Origin: Saprospiraceae bacterium
Lineage (GTDB): Bacteria > Bacteroidota > Bacteroidia > Chitinophagales > Saprospiraceae
Assembly (NCBI GenBank): GCA_016717105.1
Contig: JADKGF010000013.1
Coordinates: forward strand, 62,001-126,000
Reading direction: 5' to 3'
Length of the DNA: 64,000 nt
Numbering within the stretch: position 1 is the first letter of the stretch; every line of letters starts with the position of its first letter. The translations under genes and the position numbers were made by a program. Shown in pieces: positions 18,553 to 29,659 of the stretch. A model generated the notes under the pieces. That model was not told the origin of the DNA. It saw nothing but the letters and a program-made list of their open reading frames with translations, and ran no database searches.

Positions 18553-19173
18553 ATGAACATCATATTATACACACACATAATTTTAGGAATTCTAGGCCTA
18601 TTAGCAGGAGTCTTTGTCATCTTGCTGCAGAAGGGAGACAAAAGACATCGATTCATTGGCAAAATATTTTCTTATAATCTCGGCTTATCCATGTTGGCAT
18701 CATTTCCTATTAGCTTTTATAAGGAGAATATATTCCTGTTTTGTATCGGAGTATGGACTTTATATATGATTATCACAGGACAAAGGTCTCTTCAGATTTC
18801 TGATATTAAGAAAGTAACATATTTAGATTGGATTATTACATTAATAATGGCTGTTTTTGGTGTCTTACTAGTGGGAATTGGTTTTTATCAGCTTAGTTTT
18901 GGTCTTGGTTTACCGATCGTTTCCATGGTTTTTGGATTTTTGAGCTTACTATTTGTTTGGACAGATTTTCGCTTTTTTAAAGGAAGGCTAAAAGCCAAAA
19001 ATGCGCATCAACTAATTCATATACAGCGGATGATGGGCGCCTTTATTTCAGCATTGACTGCATTTGTGGTAGTCAATAACACCATGTTGCCAGGTTTGGT
19101 TGTATGGTTGTTGCCTACAGTATTCTTAACACCTTTGATTGTTATGTGGAGTCGCAAGTGGGCTAAGTTTTAG
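18553..19173 (+). CDS. DUF2306-like membrane protein
   Basis: 206 residues with six to seven hydrophobic helices. The opening pattern H..LG..GLLAGVFVILLQKG followed by KRHRFIGKIF, and a later His/Gln-rich HQLIHIQRMMGA, resemble the DUF2306 family of predicted membrane proteins, whose function is unknown. It lies 22 bp after the outer-membrane protein gene and may share its transcript. Confidence 0.65.
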   Translation: MNIILYTHIILGILGLLAGVFVILLQKGDKRHRFIGKIFSYNLGLSMLASFPISFYKENIFLFCIGVWTLYMIITGQRSLQISDIKKVTYLDWIITLIMAVFGVLLVGIGFYQLSFGLGLPIVSMVFGFLSLLFVWTDFRFFKGRLKAKNAHQLIHIQRMMGAFISALTAFVVVNNTMLPGLVVWLLPTVFLTPLIVMWSRKWAKF

Positions 19174-19295
19174 GTGATGATATGTTACCTAATAAAACGC
19201 GCCTATTTAGTACTTTACGGCTCAATAAAATAAGTTACTTATAAATTATTGAAACATCAGCAATCACTAATGCCAATTTCTCCCAAAAGTTCCCG

Positions 19296-19303
19296 TACTT
19301 TTG
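19296..19303 (+). promoter_or_regulatory. -7 promoter element of the FAD oxidoreductase gene
   Basis: TACTTTTG matches TAnnTTTG, 21 bp before the ATG at 19325. Confidence 0.45.
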
Positions 19304-19324
19304 CCACCAAAATAGCCGTTAGGC

Positions 19325-20879
19325 ATGGTCAGACAAGTAGAAGTTAAGGTTTTTCCAGATAAAGTATATGATGAGATGTATATCCATTCGCTCATTCATC
19401 AACAAATGAAGCGTGATGTATCTAGCATCAAAGACATCATACTTGTGAAGAGATCAATCGATGCTCGCAGTCGGAGACCAATATACATCCTAAGATATGA
19501 TGTGTATATTGATGAAAGCTATAAGAATCCTGCACCAATTCTGTCCCGCTATAAGGATGTTTCCGAGAAGAAAACTGTAATTATTGTAGGTGCTGGCCCA
19601 GCAGGATATTTTGCAGCATTGGAATGTTTGGAATCAGGATTGAAGCCTGTAGTACTAGATCGTGGCAAGGATGTACGTGAACGGAGACGAGATTTGAAAG
19701 CTATTCAGCAAGTCGGTATCGTAAACCCTGACTCCAATTATTGTTTTGGTGAAGGCGGCGCTGGCGCATATAGCGATGGTAAACTCTATACCCGATCCGT
19801 AAAACGCGGTAAAATTGAGAAAGTCCTTCAATTATTGGTGGAGCATGGCGCAGATCCTGATATTTTGGTTGACGCTCATCCGCATATTGGAAGTAATAAG
19901 CTACCTGTGATCATCGCTGCTATTAGACAAACTATTTTGCAATACGGTGGTCAGGTTATTTTTAATCAAAAAGTGACAGATTTCATCATTGAAAATAATC
20001 ATATCCTTGGTGTCAAATGTGATGAAACATCCTATTTGGGCGATGCTGTCATCCTTGCTACTGGCCATTCAGCTCGAGATATTTATCAATTATTGGTAAC
20101 CAAAAACATCAAAATCGAAGCAAAACCATTTGCACTTGGGCTTAGGATCGAACATCAACAATCCTACATCGATCAGACGCAATACCATCAAGAAGTCAGA
20201 GAAGAAAATCTACCAGCCAGTAGTTTATGGAGTAGTTACCCAAGTTGGTGCTAAAGGTGTCTTTTCATTTTGTATGTGTCCCGGTGGACTTGTGGTGCCG
20301 GCAGCAACTGCGCCTGGTGAGATCGTGGTAAATGGTATGTCACTCAGCAGAAGAGATAGCCTATTTGCCAATTCAGGGTTTGTCACATCTATAGAACTCG
20401 ATGAATTGGAAAACCATGGTTACACTGGTATATTTGCAGCCTTGGATTTCCAAGCAGACGTAGAAAAGGCGATGTTTGCAGCAAGTGACGGTAGTCAGAA
20501 AGCACCAGCACAACGTGTGGACGACTTTGTCAATGGTATTCTGTCTCCTGAATTGAATGAGACTTCTTATATTCCAGGCTTGATATCTGCACCTTTGCAC
20601 AAAATTTTGCCTTCATTTGTCTATAAAAGATTACGGCAAGGATTGATAGATATCGATAAAAAAATGCGTGGCTACAAGACTAACAAAGCGAACATCATCG
20701 GTGTGGAAAGTCGAACATCAGCACCAATCAGAATACCAAGAGATGTCCAAACGTATTGTCACCCTGAAATTTCTGGTCTTTATCCATGTGGTGAAGGTGC
20801 AGGATATGCAGGAGGCATCATTTCTGCAGCTATGGATGGCCAAAACGTTGTAAAAGCAATTAATGTTAATATGGTCTAA
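19325..20879 (+). pseudogene. NAD(P)/FAD-dependent oxidoreductase (COG2509 type), frameshifted
   Basis: Frames 19325-20254 and 20130-20879 form one protein of about 517 residues. After an N-terminal 80-residue domain comes a Rossmann FAD motif VIIVGAGPAGYFAALEC, then FGEGGAGAYSDGKL, and near the end SGLYPCGEGAGYAGGIISAA, the second FAD contact typical of these uncharacterised flavin dehydrogenases. An extra T near 20224-20226 breaks the frame (ASSYGVVTQVGAKG expected). Reaction unknown. Has its own promoter. Confidence 0.85.
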
Positions 20880-20902
20880 ACCTATATTTTCTTATAATTT
20901 GA

Positions 20903-20933
20903 TTGATATTGTCAATTTTCTCTTGTATTTTTG
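20903..20933 (+). promoter_or_regulatory. Promoter of the Uma2 gene
   Basis: TTG (20903-20905), 20 bp, then TATTTTTG (20926-20933), a perfect TAnnTTTG. It lies upstream of the ATG at 20954 and argues against a start at 20903. Confidence 0.55.
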
Positions 20934-20953
20934 TCTGTAAATTCTTTAACAAA

Positions 20954-21550
20954 ATGTCAAATGAAATTATAAAAGAACCAGCAGCACAATATGAAGCGAC
21001 ACACTACACGTATGCGGACTACCTAAAATTTCCTTATGACGAAATGGTGGAAATCATCAAAGGTAAGATTTTTAAAATGAGTCCTGCACCAAGTAGTAAG
21101 CATCAAGTCGTTTCAAGAAATTTATGTGGGCTCTTATTTAATCATTTAAGAGGTAAAAAATGTCAATTTTATAATGCGCCTTTTGATGTAATTTTGCCAG
21201 TTAAGGGTAAAGATTTTATGCAATCTGACCGTATAGTGCAGCCTGATATCCTTGTTGTGTGTGATCCATCAAAGATAAGAGAAAAAGGTTGTTTTGGCGC
21301 TCCAGATTGGATTATTGAAATCTTGTCACCTCATACCACCAAAAAAGACATTCAAGATAAATTCGATTTGTATGAAGAATCAGGAGTAAAGGAGTATTGG
21401 ATTATCGAACCTAAAAACAATACGGTTGAAGTCTTTGTGCTAGAAAATAATGAATACAAAAGGGTAAAAGCCTATGTACAAGATGATGTAATAGCTTGCC
21501 ACACTATCAACGACTTAGAGATAGACTTGAAGGAGGTATTCGAGAGCTAA
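20954..21550 (+). CDS. Uma2 family (DUF820) putative endonuclease
   Basis: 198 residues from ATG 20954 (MSNEIIKEPAAQYEATHYTY). The PD-(D/E)XK-like DUF820 core is visible: VEIIKGKIFKMSPAPSSKH, then VQPDILVV, PDWIIEILSPHTTKKD and KFDLYEESGVKEYWIIEP. Uma2 proteins are common in cyanobacteria and Bacteroidota; a nuclease is predicted by fold only. The frame is open upstream to 20903, but the promoter there excludes it. Confidence 0.85.
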   Translation: MSNEIIKEPAAQYEATHYTYADYLKFPYDEMVEIIKGKIFKMSPAPSSKHQVVSRNLCGLLFNHLRGKKCQFYNAPFDVILPVKGKDFMQSDRIVQPDILVVCDPSKIREKGCFGAPDWIIEILSPHTTKKDIQDKFDLYEESGVKEYWIIEPKNNTVEVFVLENNEYKRVKAYVQDDVIACHTINDLEIDLKEVFES

Positions 21551-21615
21551 AAAAGCCAAAATATTGTGAGAGCAATATTATTATAAATTATTTACTCTTC
21601 AATTTGTATGTAATT

Positions 21616-23010
21616 ATGTATGTCAAAGTTATTTTACTATTTCTTTTAAGTATTCAATTAAAATTCAGCTTACAAAGTCAATGTCCTGAAGGAATAACAA
21701 TTTTCAATCAAAATCAAGTGGACAGTTTCACCATAAAATATCCAAATTGTCATCAAGTTAATGAGCTTTTCAAATATCTAACACAAGATTTACAGAATCT
21801 TAAAGGGTTACAAGTTTTGAATGGTCATCAAAAGTCCATAAGTATTTATGCATATGAACGAGAAAATTTTTCTTTTGAAGGGCTTCATAATATTGACACA
21901 ATTGACTATTTTGGTATCACTAAATCAAAATCTACATTCGGCCTTAAGGGGATAGAGCATATCAAGTATTTATTTTTTCAAAACGAAAATAATTTTGACC
22001 TGAGTGGTTTCACTGATTTGTCATCAATAGATTTATGCGCATTAAATGCACCTTCATTTGAGAATTCTCCAATGTTTGTTTGTTGCAATTCCTTCTGTTA
22101 AAAAAAAAATCCTTAAATATAAAAGGAAATTTTCTTTTGACAGGAATCGATAGAATCCAGCGTATTAATAAATTAAACTTAACATCCAATTATGTTCTGA
22201 AAGACCTGCAAGAGTTGAAAACTAGAAATTCATTGTCTGAATTGTTTCTTACGGCAGTTTGGACTGATTTTAATTTTTCTGGTATGGAAAATATTGAATT
22301 TTTGGATTTATTGAATGTTCGAAATGGTAAAACTATAGTTTCATAACGGATTAAGGAATATAAAAGCTTTGGTAACATCTATTTTGATAATATTAAGCAA
22401 TTTGCCCCAAATAATTTTGAAGAATTATCTTCCATCACTGACATTAGAGTCTTGTATATGCAAAATGTTAATGGTCTAAATTCATTAAGTGGTTTTACCG
22501 CCTTCTGATACATTATTTGAGATTATTTTGAAAAATAATACGGACTTAACAGATATTTCAGCATTACATGGTGTTAAGTCAATATTTTACAAAAAGGATT
22601 CGAAATGGAAATCAGAGGCAGGACTTGAAATTTCAAATAGCCCACAACTGAGTGCATGTAGTATCTTTCCTGTGTGCCAAATGCTCAAATCATATCCAGA
22701 TTCTCTAACCATAATTAAAAATAATGAAGTAGGGTGCAATAATGAATTAGAAATTTTAGATGCCTGTTTATCCTACACTAATGATAATCAATATGATGAT
22801 CAAAATTTATTTCCCAACCCATTTCATGAAAAAATTAAATTGCCTTATGATTCTAAAGTACTTGATATTCAAAATATTTATGGTCATCGAATTAGCATCT
22901 TGCAGGATGATAACCAATTAGATTTAAAGAATAATATGCAAGGAGTCTATTTCATTAAAACCAAACTAAAATCAGGAAAACTAAAAACCTTTAAGGTTAT
23001 TAAATTTTAA
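21616..23010 (+). pseudogene. Secreted leucine-rich T9SS protein, multiple frameshifts
   Basis: The coding region runs from ATG 21616 (signal peptide VILLFLLSIQLKFSLQ) to 23010 in three alternating frames (21616-22101, 22080-22346, then a frame through 22489-23010). Breaks lie near the A-run at 22101-22110, near 22345 and near 22500. The middle has irregular leucine-rich repeats of the receptor-L type (GLHNIDTIDYFGI, LSGFTDLSSIDL, ELSSITDIRVLYMQN). The end is a type IX secretion sorting domain: NLFPNPFHEKIKL ... GVYFIKTKLKSG. Predicted to be exported by T9SS to the cell surface or medium. Function unknown. Confidence 0.7.
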
Positions 23011-23039
23011 AGATGATATAATGGTAACTATTTCTTGAT

Positions 23040-23047
23040 TACCTTTG
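23040..23047 (+). promoter_or_regulatory. -7 promoter element abutting the DoxX start
   Basis: TACCTTTG matches TAnnTTTG and ends only 4 bp before the ATG at 23052, so the transcript could be leaderless or nearly so. Confidence 0.4.
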
Positions 23048-23051
23048 CCAT

Positions 23052-23468
23052 ATGAAGGACATCGCGGAGTTGTTGGCAAGGATATTAATCGCATTTGTAT
23101 TTATTTACGAAGCTTTGGATGCATTGGTCTTTTTCTCCAAAACAAAGGCCACTATGACTGCTTATGGCATTACTTGGCAACAAGATAACTTACTCAAGTT
23201 TTTGATAGCCATTTTGCTACTTGGCGGCATCTTGGTTTTAATAGGTTACTTTGCAAGATTTGGGGCTATTTTATTGTTAATGTATTGGTTGCCTTTTACC
23301 TTGATTGTATATTCTTTTTGGGATGATGCCCCAGAATATAAAAGAGTTCATGCCTTGTATTTTATGAGAAATCTTGCGCTTTGTGGTGGCTTATTTTTGC
23401 TAATAGCTAATGGAGCTGGCAAATACAGTGTCAAGCGACTAATTTATATCATGAAACTACCGAAATAA
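23052..23468 (+). CDS. DoxX family membrane protein
   Basis: 138 residues with four transmembrane helices (LLARILIAFVFIYEALDAL, LLKFLIAILLLGGILVLIGY, FGAILLLMYWLPFTLIVYSF, LALCGGLFLLIANGAGKYS). The pattern and length fit the DoxX/SURF4 family. Role is unknown; relatives are linked to redox or detoxification functions. There is no other in-frame Met near the N-terminus, so ATG 23052 is the start. Confidence 0.85.
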   Translation: MKDIAELLARILIAFVFIYEALDALVFFSKTKATMTAYGITWQQDNLLKFLIAILLLGGILVLIGYFARFGAILLLMYWLPFTLIVYSFWDDAPEYKRVHALYFMRNLALCGGLFLLIANGAGKYSVKRLIYIMKLPK

Positions 23469-23491
23469 TAATCTGATTTATTAAAAGTTTC

Positions 23492-23499
23492 TACATTTG
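23492..23499 (+). promoter_or_regulatory. -7 promoter element of the GH3 gene
   Basis: TACATTTG matches TAnnTTTG, 19 bp before the ATG at 23519. Confidence 0.45.
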
Positions 23500-23518
23500 A
23501 ACGTACAAAAATAGCAGC

Positions 23519-24883
23519 ATGAGTCTTAAATCCTTTATTATAAAACAAGTCAGTGGGCTGATAGCAGGACAGATTAATTCTTGGAAAAAAACTGCTGTCA
23601 AAGACCAAAACAGGATTAGACAAACGCTGATATCAAAAGCAAAAAATACTGCATTCGGTAAGGATCATCATTTTGACCAAATCACAAATTACAACGATTT
23701 CAAAAAAGCGGTACCGATTAGAGATTACGAAGGGCTGCGAACATACATAGACCGTGTCACTAAAGGTGAAGCAGATATTTTGTGGCCAGGAAAACCTAAA
23801 TACTTTGCTAAAACATCAGGGACTACCAGCGGCGTCAAATATATACCCATCACGCATGAAAGTATGCCAAACCATATTGTTTCGGCGCGAAATGCGATGT
23901 TAAATTACTTCCACCAAAAAGGAAGTGCATCTGTCTTTGAAGGGAAAGTTATCTTCTTATCTAAATTGGAGAAGATCGTGGATGAAACTATTCATGAAGA
24001 CATGCGACTCATCAGCGGCATTCCACCGTGGGTCCAGATGTATTATGAACGATTGCTCGCACGTAGTGGCAGAAAAACGGTTCGCGAAGTCTTCCCTAAT
24101 TATAGCTTGTTCATGTATGGCGGAGTCAATTTCGAGCCTTATAGAGCTAAGCTGGAAGAACTTGTAGGTGGTAGAATCGATAGCATTGAGACCTTTCCTG
24201 CTTCAGAAGGATTTATAGCTTTTCAAGATGATGTCAATGAAAGTGGTTTGTTATTAAATACCAATTCGGGAATATTTTTTGAATTTGTACCCGTAGAATC
24301 ACTCAATAATCCACAACCTGTACGATTGATGATAGATGAAGTAGAACTTAATAAAGATTATGCTTTGATTATCAACAACAATGCAGGACTTTGGGGATAT
24401 AACATTGGCGATTGTGTCAGGTTTGTAAGCCTAGATCCTTATAAACTAATAGTTTCTGGCAGAGTCAAACATTATATTTCGGCATTCGGAGAGCATGTCA
24501 TCGGCAAAGAAGTGGAAGAAGCATTGCTCAGCGTCTCCAAAGAGCATAATGTAAGTATTATTGAATTTACAGTTGCACCACAAGTCAATCCACAAGATGG
24601 ATCAGTGCCATTCCACGAATGGTTTATAGAATTCGATAAGGCACCGAAAGACCTTGCTGCTTTTGCGCTTGAAGTAGATAAAGCCATGTGTGATCAAAAT
24701 ATTTATTATGACGACCTCATCAAAGGCCATATCCTGAGGCCATTGGTTATAAGACCTATGTCCAAAGATGCCTTTAGAGAATATATGAAAACACAAGGTA
24801 AACTGGGTGGACAAAACAAGGTGCCAAGACTTAGCAATGATCGGAAGATTGCTGACCAACTCTTAACTTGGATAGACAAGTAG
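23519..24883 (+). CDS. GH3 family acyl-adenylate-forming protein
   Basis: 454 residues of the GH3 auxin-responsive-promoter superfamily. The ATP/AMP loop is FAKTSGTTSGVKYIP; further conserved parts are FMYGGVNFEPY, ASEGFIAFQDD and LWGYNIGDCVRF with VSGRVKHYISAFGEHV. Plant members conjugate amino acids to jasmonate or auxin; bacterial substrates are largely unknown. The product is cytosolic. It is followed at 3 bp by the BASS transporter gene, so the two are probably co-transcribed. Confidence 0.88.
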   Translation: MSLKSFIIKQVSGLIAGQINSWKKTAVKDQNRIRQTLISKAKNTAFGKDHHFDQITNYNDFKKAVPIRDYEGLRTYIDRVTKGEADILWPGKPKYFAKTSGTTSGVKYIPITHESMPNHIVSARNAMLNYFHQKGSASVFEGKVIFLSKLEKIVDETIHEDMRLISGIPPWVQMYYERLLARSGRKTVREVFPNYSLFMYGGVNFEPYRAKLEELVGGRIDSIETFPASEGFIAFQDDVNESGLLLNTNSGIFFEFVPVESLNNPQPVRLMIDEVELNKDYALIINNNAGLWGYNIGDCVRFVSLDPYKLIVSGRVKHYISAFGEHVIGKEVEEALLSVSKEHNVSIIEFTVAPQVNPQDGSVPFHEWFIEFDKAPKDLAAFALEVDKAMCDQNIYYDDLIKGHILRPLVIRPMSKDAFREYMKTQGKLGGQNKVPRLSNDRKIADQLLTWIDK

Positions 24884-24885
24884 GT

Positions 24886-25802
24886 ATGGATAATCTGCAC
24901 CAAATTCAAATAAATTTCGATCAAAGCCAGGTACTTTTACTCAATATTTGTCTTGGTATTCTGATGTTTGGTGTTGCTTTGGATTTGAAAGTTGATGATT
25001 TCAAATATGTTGTAAAATCACCAAAATCTATCATTGTTGGCCTGATTTCTCAATTGGTCTTATTGCCTTTAATGACTTTAGGATTGATTTATATATTGCA
25101 TCCAGCATATAGCCTTATGATGGGAATGGCACTCATTGCAGCTTGTCCTGGCGGTAATGTTTCAAATTATGCCACACATTTAAGCAAGGGAAATGCTGCC
25201 TTATCAGTTATTCTTACAATCATATCTACACTTTGCTGTGTCTTTACGACTCCATTTATTTTTTCTACATTACAGCACTTTATACCGGTAGAAAAAGTTG
25301 CAGATTCCGATTTTAACATTCATTTTGCTGATATGGTTACGACTATCTTTCAGCTCATTATTTTACCATTGGTTTTTGGTTTTGGCTTGAATGCTTTTTT
25401 TTTCCTTTATTCGTCATGAAAATCAAAGATTGGGTAAAAAAAATAAGTTTTATCATATTTATCGGATTTGTAGTTGCTGCAGTTGCAGGAAATTTGGACA
25501 ACCTAAAAAAATATTTAGACATTGTTTTTGTTATAGTATTGGTACACAATGGTTTGGCGTTGCTTATTGGATACTTATGGCCCAGATATATTGCTGGTCT
25601 TTCCGCTTATGACTCTAGAACTATAAGTATAGAAACAGGCATCCAAAATTCGGGTTTAGCTCTTATTCTTGTTTTCAATTTTTTCGACGGTAATGGTGGT
25701 ATGGCCCTAATAGCAGCGTGGTGGAGTATTTGGCATCTAATTAGTGCATTGGGTTTAGCCTTGATTTGGAAAAACCGAACGCCAAAGATAGAAAGTGCTT
25801 AG
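24886..25802 (+). pseudogene. Bile acid:sodium symporter family (BASS) transporter, frameshifted
   Basis: Frames 24886-25419 and 25416-25802 form a protein of about 305 residues with nine to ten membrane helices. The family core is clear: LGILMFGVALDLKVDDF, ALIAACPGGNVSNYATHLSKGNAALS (split here as two runs: GGNVSNYATHL and KGNAALSV) and ETGIQNSGLALIL. The frame breaks in the T9 run at 25395-25403; one more T gives AFFFPLFVMKIKDW. Start ATG at 24886, directly after the GH3 stop. It is predicted to import an organic anion with sodium, perhaps linked to GH3 substrate. Confidence 0.85.
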
Positions 25803-26542
25803 AGATAAATTACCTCGGTATGAAAACTTCCTTTCTGATTGATACAAATCTCTCTATATCCTATTAATGATGTATAAGGCTTAAACTCATCTGAATTGGG
25901 ATCGATCTGCACAAAGGTAGATGGCGTAATGAAGACTGTTATGTTTTTTTTGACTACTGTCCGCTCGATATGGTAATGCCCTGTAACGATATGAAATTTC
26001 TTTTCAGGATACATATCGCATAACGCTTCAAATTTTTCGGTTTGTCGAAACATATACTTTGGTTCCATATGTTTTGAATGAGCTTGGATCGGTGAATGGT
26101 GCATAAAAATTAGGACTTCATCGCCATTTTCTTGTATTTGATCACGCAACCATAGCCACTGTTGAGTGGAAAAACTACCTAATGATGAATCCAAAAACAA
26201 GGCTTTATAATGCTCAATCTGGTGTGTAAAATATAATTCATCATTATGAATATGTTGACTTTGATGAAAAGCACTTGCCAACATAACGGATGTATCGTGA
26301 TTGCCTGGAATGACCAAATAATTAATACCCGTATTGGAAATTTGATTATAGACCCATTTATACGTAAATTCATCGCCAGTACGATGGCACAAATCACCAC
26401 CTAGTATGATTAGATCGTAGTCATTGTGCTGAACTGCTTTTTCCAAAATGTTAAGAAAATGCTGTTTTGTATCGATACCCATTGGTTTGTTGTCATCAGT
26501 ATCGATATGCAAATCAGTAATAAAACAAATCTTTTGCATCAC
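25799..26542 (-). CDS. Metallophosphoesterase (CpdA/Icc-like)
   Basis: 247 residues of the calcineurin-like phosphoesterase fold. Metal-binding motifs in order: FITDLHID, LGGDLCHR, PGNHDTS, FMHHSPI and GHYHIERT. This set is close to the cyclic-nucleotide phosphodiesterase CpdA, but the substrate is not certain. It overlaps the convergent transporter gene by 4 bp and the upstream TonB receptor gene by 4 bp, so it is likely translated from the receptor transcript. Confidence 0.88.
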   Translation of the reverse strand: MMQKICFITDLHIDTDDNKPMGIDTKQHFLNILEKAVQHNDYDLIILGGDLCHRTGDEFTYKWVYNQISNTGINYLVIPGNHDTSVMLASAFHQSQHIHNDELYFTHQIEHYKALFLDSSLGSFSTQQWLWLRDQIQENGDEVLIFMHHSPIQAHSKHMEPKYMFRQTEKFEALCDMYPEKKFHIVTGHYHIERTVVKKNITVFITPSTFVQIDPNSDEFKPYTSLIGYREICINQKGSFHTEVIYL

Positions 26543-28844
26543 TTCAAATTTACATCAATTCTAAGGCCTATGTTTCTTGGTGCTTCTATCAGTGCTGGAC
26601 GCAATGTATATTCTATATTGAATACATTATTGAGCAAAGCGGTGATCGTTAATACGCCTATTTCATAAGATACTCTTGTATCAATCAGATGATATCCTTT
26701 GTTGTGACTGTCTCGATAAGCCGCAATACCGAAAACATCTGGATTTTCTACTGTAATGGGTAGAATATAGAATGGCTCTTCGAAAGCGCGATCAATATTT
26801 ATAAAATGGCTCGTGTATTGATAAGATATGCCCCATTTAAATTTAGATATTTTTGCTTCTGCATCCATTTTTATTTGGTGCTTTGATCTGTATTTAAGGA
26901 CATTGATACCTGCTTTTGCCTCAGAAATGCTTGTATTTATAGTATCTGATGATGCAAAATTTTTATAAATAGGATTTATGTACGTATAGCCACCAAATAC
27001 CTTAATAGGAATATCAAAGAAGTTAAATTCGCCAGCAATTCCTGTTTCTAATCCCGATATTCTCGTGTCACCCACATTTAAAGGTTTAAACCCAAATTTC
27101 GGTAAGCCCAAGAACGTAAATTCTATCATGTTTTCATATTCGGAAATAAAAGCAGCAGCATCTAGATACCCTTTAAATCCACCTAAAGCAAATCCTTGTT
27201 TGAATCCCAACTCGGATGACCAGCCAGTTTCAGGTTGTAATAATGGATTCGAAAAGATAGAAAATATCCCAAATGTGGTGGTGACAAACCTTTCGGTCAA
27301 TGTAGGATAACGATATCCTTGTCCATACGAGGCTCTAAGTGACGAATACTGAGCGAGCTTATAATTAGCAGATAGCCTACCTATAAGTTTATCATCGGTA
27401 ACTTCACCATCAGGTATCTTGACGCCATCAAATACAGCTGGACTATTTTGTTTAATGTATTCATACCTAACACCACCCGAAATGGTGAGTTTGTCATCAA
27501 AAAATGTTTTGTCTGCTTGGACATAAGCTGCATGGTTTTGCCCTGTAAATGTGGTGTCTCCTAATATCTGTGAATTTGTTTTATTCCAAGAAGCGACAAT
27601 ACCAGTTGTCAGCATTACTTGGGCCTTATCAAATTTTCGTTGAAATTGGTACTCAAGATATTGATTTACTGAATTATTAGATTGGTTTGTATTGTTTTTA
27701 TTGTCGATCAATATCGTCCTTCCCATCAACTTGTGCCTGTTTTTGTACGTGTCATAGAACGTTACTGAAGGATCTATATAAATCCGAGTGGACATCTTGT
27801 CTGAGACCGTGCCATCAAACGGCAGCATAGCTCCAGATTTTCCATCTTTCCAAATAAAAAAACTGTTGCTCTTTGTCGAATTTACCATGCCAGACAATTG
27901 AAAAGTAAGTGCGTCCGAGTATCGATACCGAAGATTAACATTGGCTCTACCTCTTCTTTCATTGGTAAATTGGTTATAGCCTTCTAGCAAATAATACATT
28001 CCACTTCCAATAAAATCTAGCTTTCCAAACTTCTGTTTATGTACAAAACTGTAATTATTGTCATATCGCACTTTATTTCCCCACCATTTTTTGGATTTGT
28101 CTTTTGGTGATAAAAAAATATTGCCACCAATAGAAAACCTTGTTTCAGGAGTGGATTTAGCATACGATGACCTGAAATTTATGATGCCATTGAGTGCTGC
28201 AGATCCATATAAAGCTGAAGCGGCGCCTTTTACAATTTCTATTTGGGATAAATTCTCTATTGGGATATCATTCCAATTGGGAAATCCTGCATCTGGTTGT
28301 AAAGCTGGTATGTCATCTATGAGCAACATCACTCTACTGCCTGCACCATACGAATATCCAGATCCACCCTCGGATATTTGCCTGACCATCAAGTATTTGA
28401 ACACCTGGAACCTTATTCAAAATTTTGTCAGAACTCACGGCATTTACACTGCGTAAGAGATCAGGTTTCAAAATATCTACACTTACCGTAGCTTTATTGA
28501 TGTTTTGTTCATATCTGGATCCTGTAACTGTCACAAGATCGAGTGCTTTTGCTATTTCGCTCATATAAATTTCCGCTGGCAAATCATTTGCGCTTAAGCA
28601 ATTGAATTGCAATGTATTATACCCAATATATGAAAGCGTTACTTTAACGGGAAAAGTCTCTGTTATTAGGCTAAAATGACCGTCAACATCCGTGGAAGTT
28701 CCATAACTACCTAATGTGACATTAACGCCTATTAGTGGTTCTTTTGTTTGTTCGTCCAAAACTTTACAAAGATTGGGCTGACAAAAGGCGATAATAGGAA
28801 AAATCAGCACACAAAAAATAATAGAAAGCGTTCTGTTGATCATA
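26539..28844 (-). pseudogene. TonB-dependent outer-membrane receptor, frameshifted
   Basis: Joined frames (28334 to 28844 and 26539-28404) give about 768 residues. Order: signal peptide (LSIIFCVLIFPIIAFCQ), carboxypeptidase-regulatory-like domain (DEQTKEPLIGVNVTLGSYG), TonB plug (VTVTGSRYEQNINKAT ... MLLIDDIPAL) and a 22-strand barrel ending NVFNIEYTLRPAL. One extra G near 28377 in GAGGGTGG breaks GQANIRGGSGYSYG. Start is the Met at 28844; the frame is open further upstream without a signal. The substrate is unknown; no SusD gene is beside it, so an iron, cobalamin or similar uptake role is as likely as glycan. Confidence 0.87.
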
Positions 28845-28939
28845 TCATTTGATTTTTGAAAACCGAAAGTTACGATATTTTCAAATGCCAATTTCCAATC
28901 AGAACAAAAAATAATCAAGCGACTTAGATATAATTCGAA

Positions 28940-29425
28940 TTATTCTTCTTCTCCGTTTGGAGTATAAAGTATTGGAGTCAGCATAGGCAATTTTACCAAT
29001 TTTGCTTCCGCAGGATTAATTGTGAAGAAGCCCATAATTCCACCTGATGATTTCGCTACGTGACTAGCAAAACTTAGAAATCCCTGATAAAGCTTGTAAG
29101 CATAAAATGGTTCCATTTTAGCCAAAACTGGATTTAGTGCTGCAAGCCTTTCGGTAATTAAACTGGTCCTTGCCTCAACACCTGCCGGTAATGCTTCCAT
29201 ATAATATTGTACCTTTTCGAAAAATCCGGCATCTACTTCTTGATAGAAGGCTTTCATTTCTTTCTTTAACTTGTAACTTCTTATATGTGTTATTTTTTCA
29301 GCCCACTCTAACTCTTTAGGTTCAAAAGTACCGTCAGCTCCAGCTATAAGCACAGTAATAAGCGGCAATGCATCTAGCAATTGCACTTTTTCTTCGTTAT
29401 TTAACTTATTAAAATATTCTAACAT
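28940..29425 (-). CDS. Conserved hypothetical protein, TerB-like
   Basis: 161 residues from ATG 29425 (MLEYFNKLNNEEKVQLLDAL). All-helical and soluble. The stretch LITVLIAGADGTFEPKELEW resembles the acidic helix-loop of TerB-like domains. The frame extends upstream to 29506, but a promoter element at 29452-29459 supports the shorter start. Function unknown. Confidence 0.7.
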   Translation of the reverse strand: MLEYFNKLNNEEKVQLLDALPLITVLIAGADGTFEPKELEWAEKITHIRSYKLKKEMKAFYQEVDAGFFEKVQYYMEALPAGVEARTSLITERLAALNPVLAKMEPFYAYKLYQGFLSFASHVAKSSGGIMGFFTINPAEAKLVKLPMLTPILYTPNGEEE

Positions 29426-29451
29426 TATACTTTGATTTTTATATGGCGCCG

Positions 29452-29459
29452 CAAAAATA
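29452..29459 (-). promoter_or_regulatory. -7 promoter element of the TerB-like gene
   Basis: Minus-strand TATTTTTG matches TAnnTTTG, 27 bp before the ATG at 29425. Confidence 0.45.
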
Positions 29460-29659
29460 CTTATCTTCTTTATATTATAAAAATTTTGCGCCCTGATAAA
29501 TAACAATTGATCTTTTTATACAAACAATCACATTAACTTTAAGTTTATATGCAAATAAAGTAAAATTGTCATCTATTTTTTATAAAATTAAAAGCAGCGC
29601 TGTCAGGTTACTTTCCTTTTGAAAAATTATTACCTTTACCACAAATTTGAACTTTTATT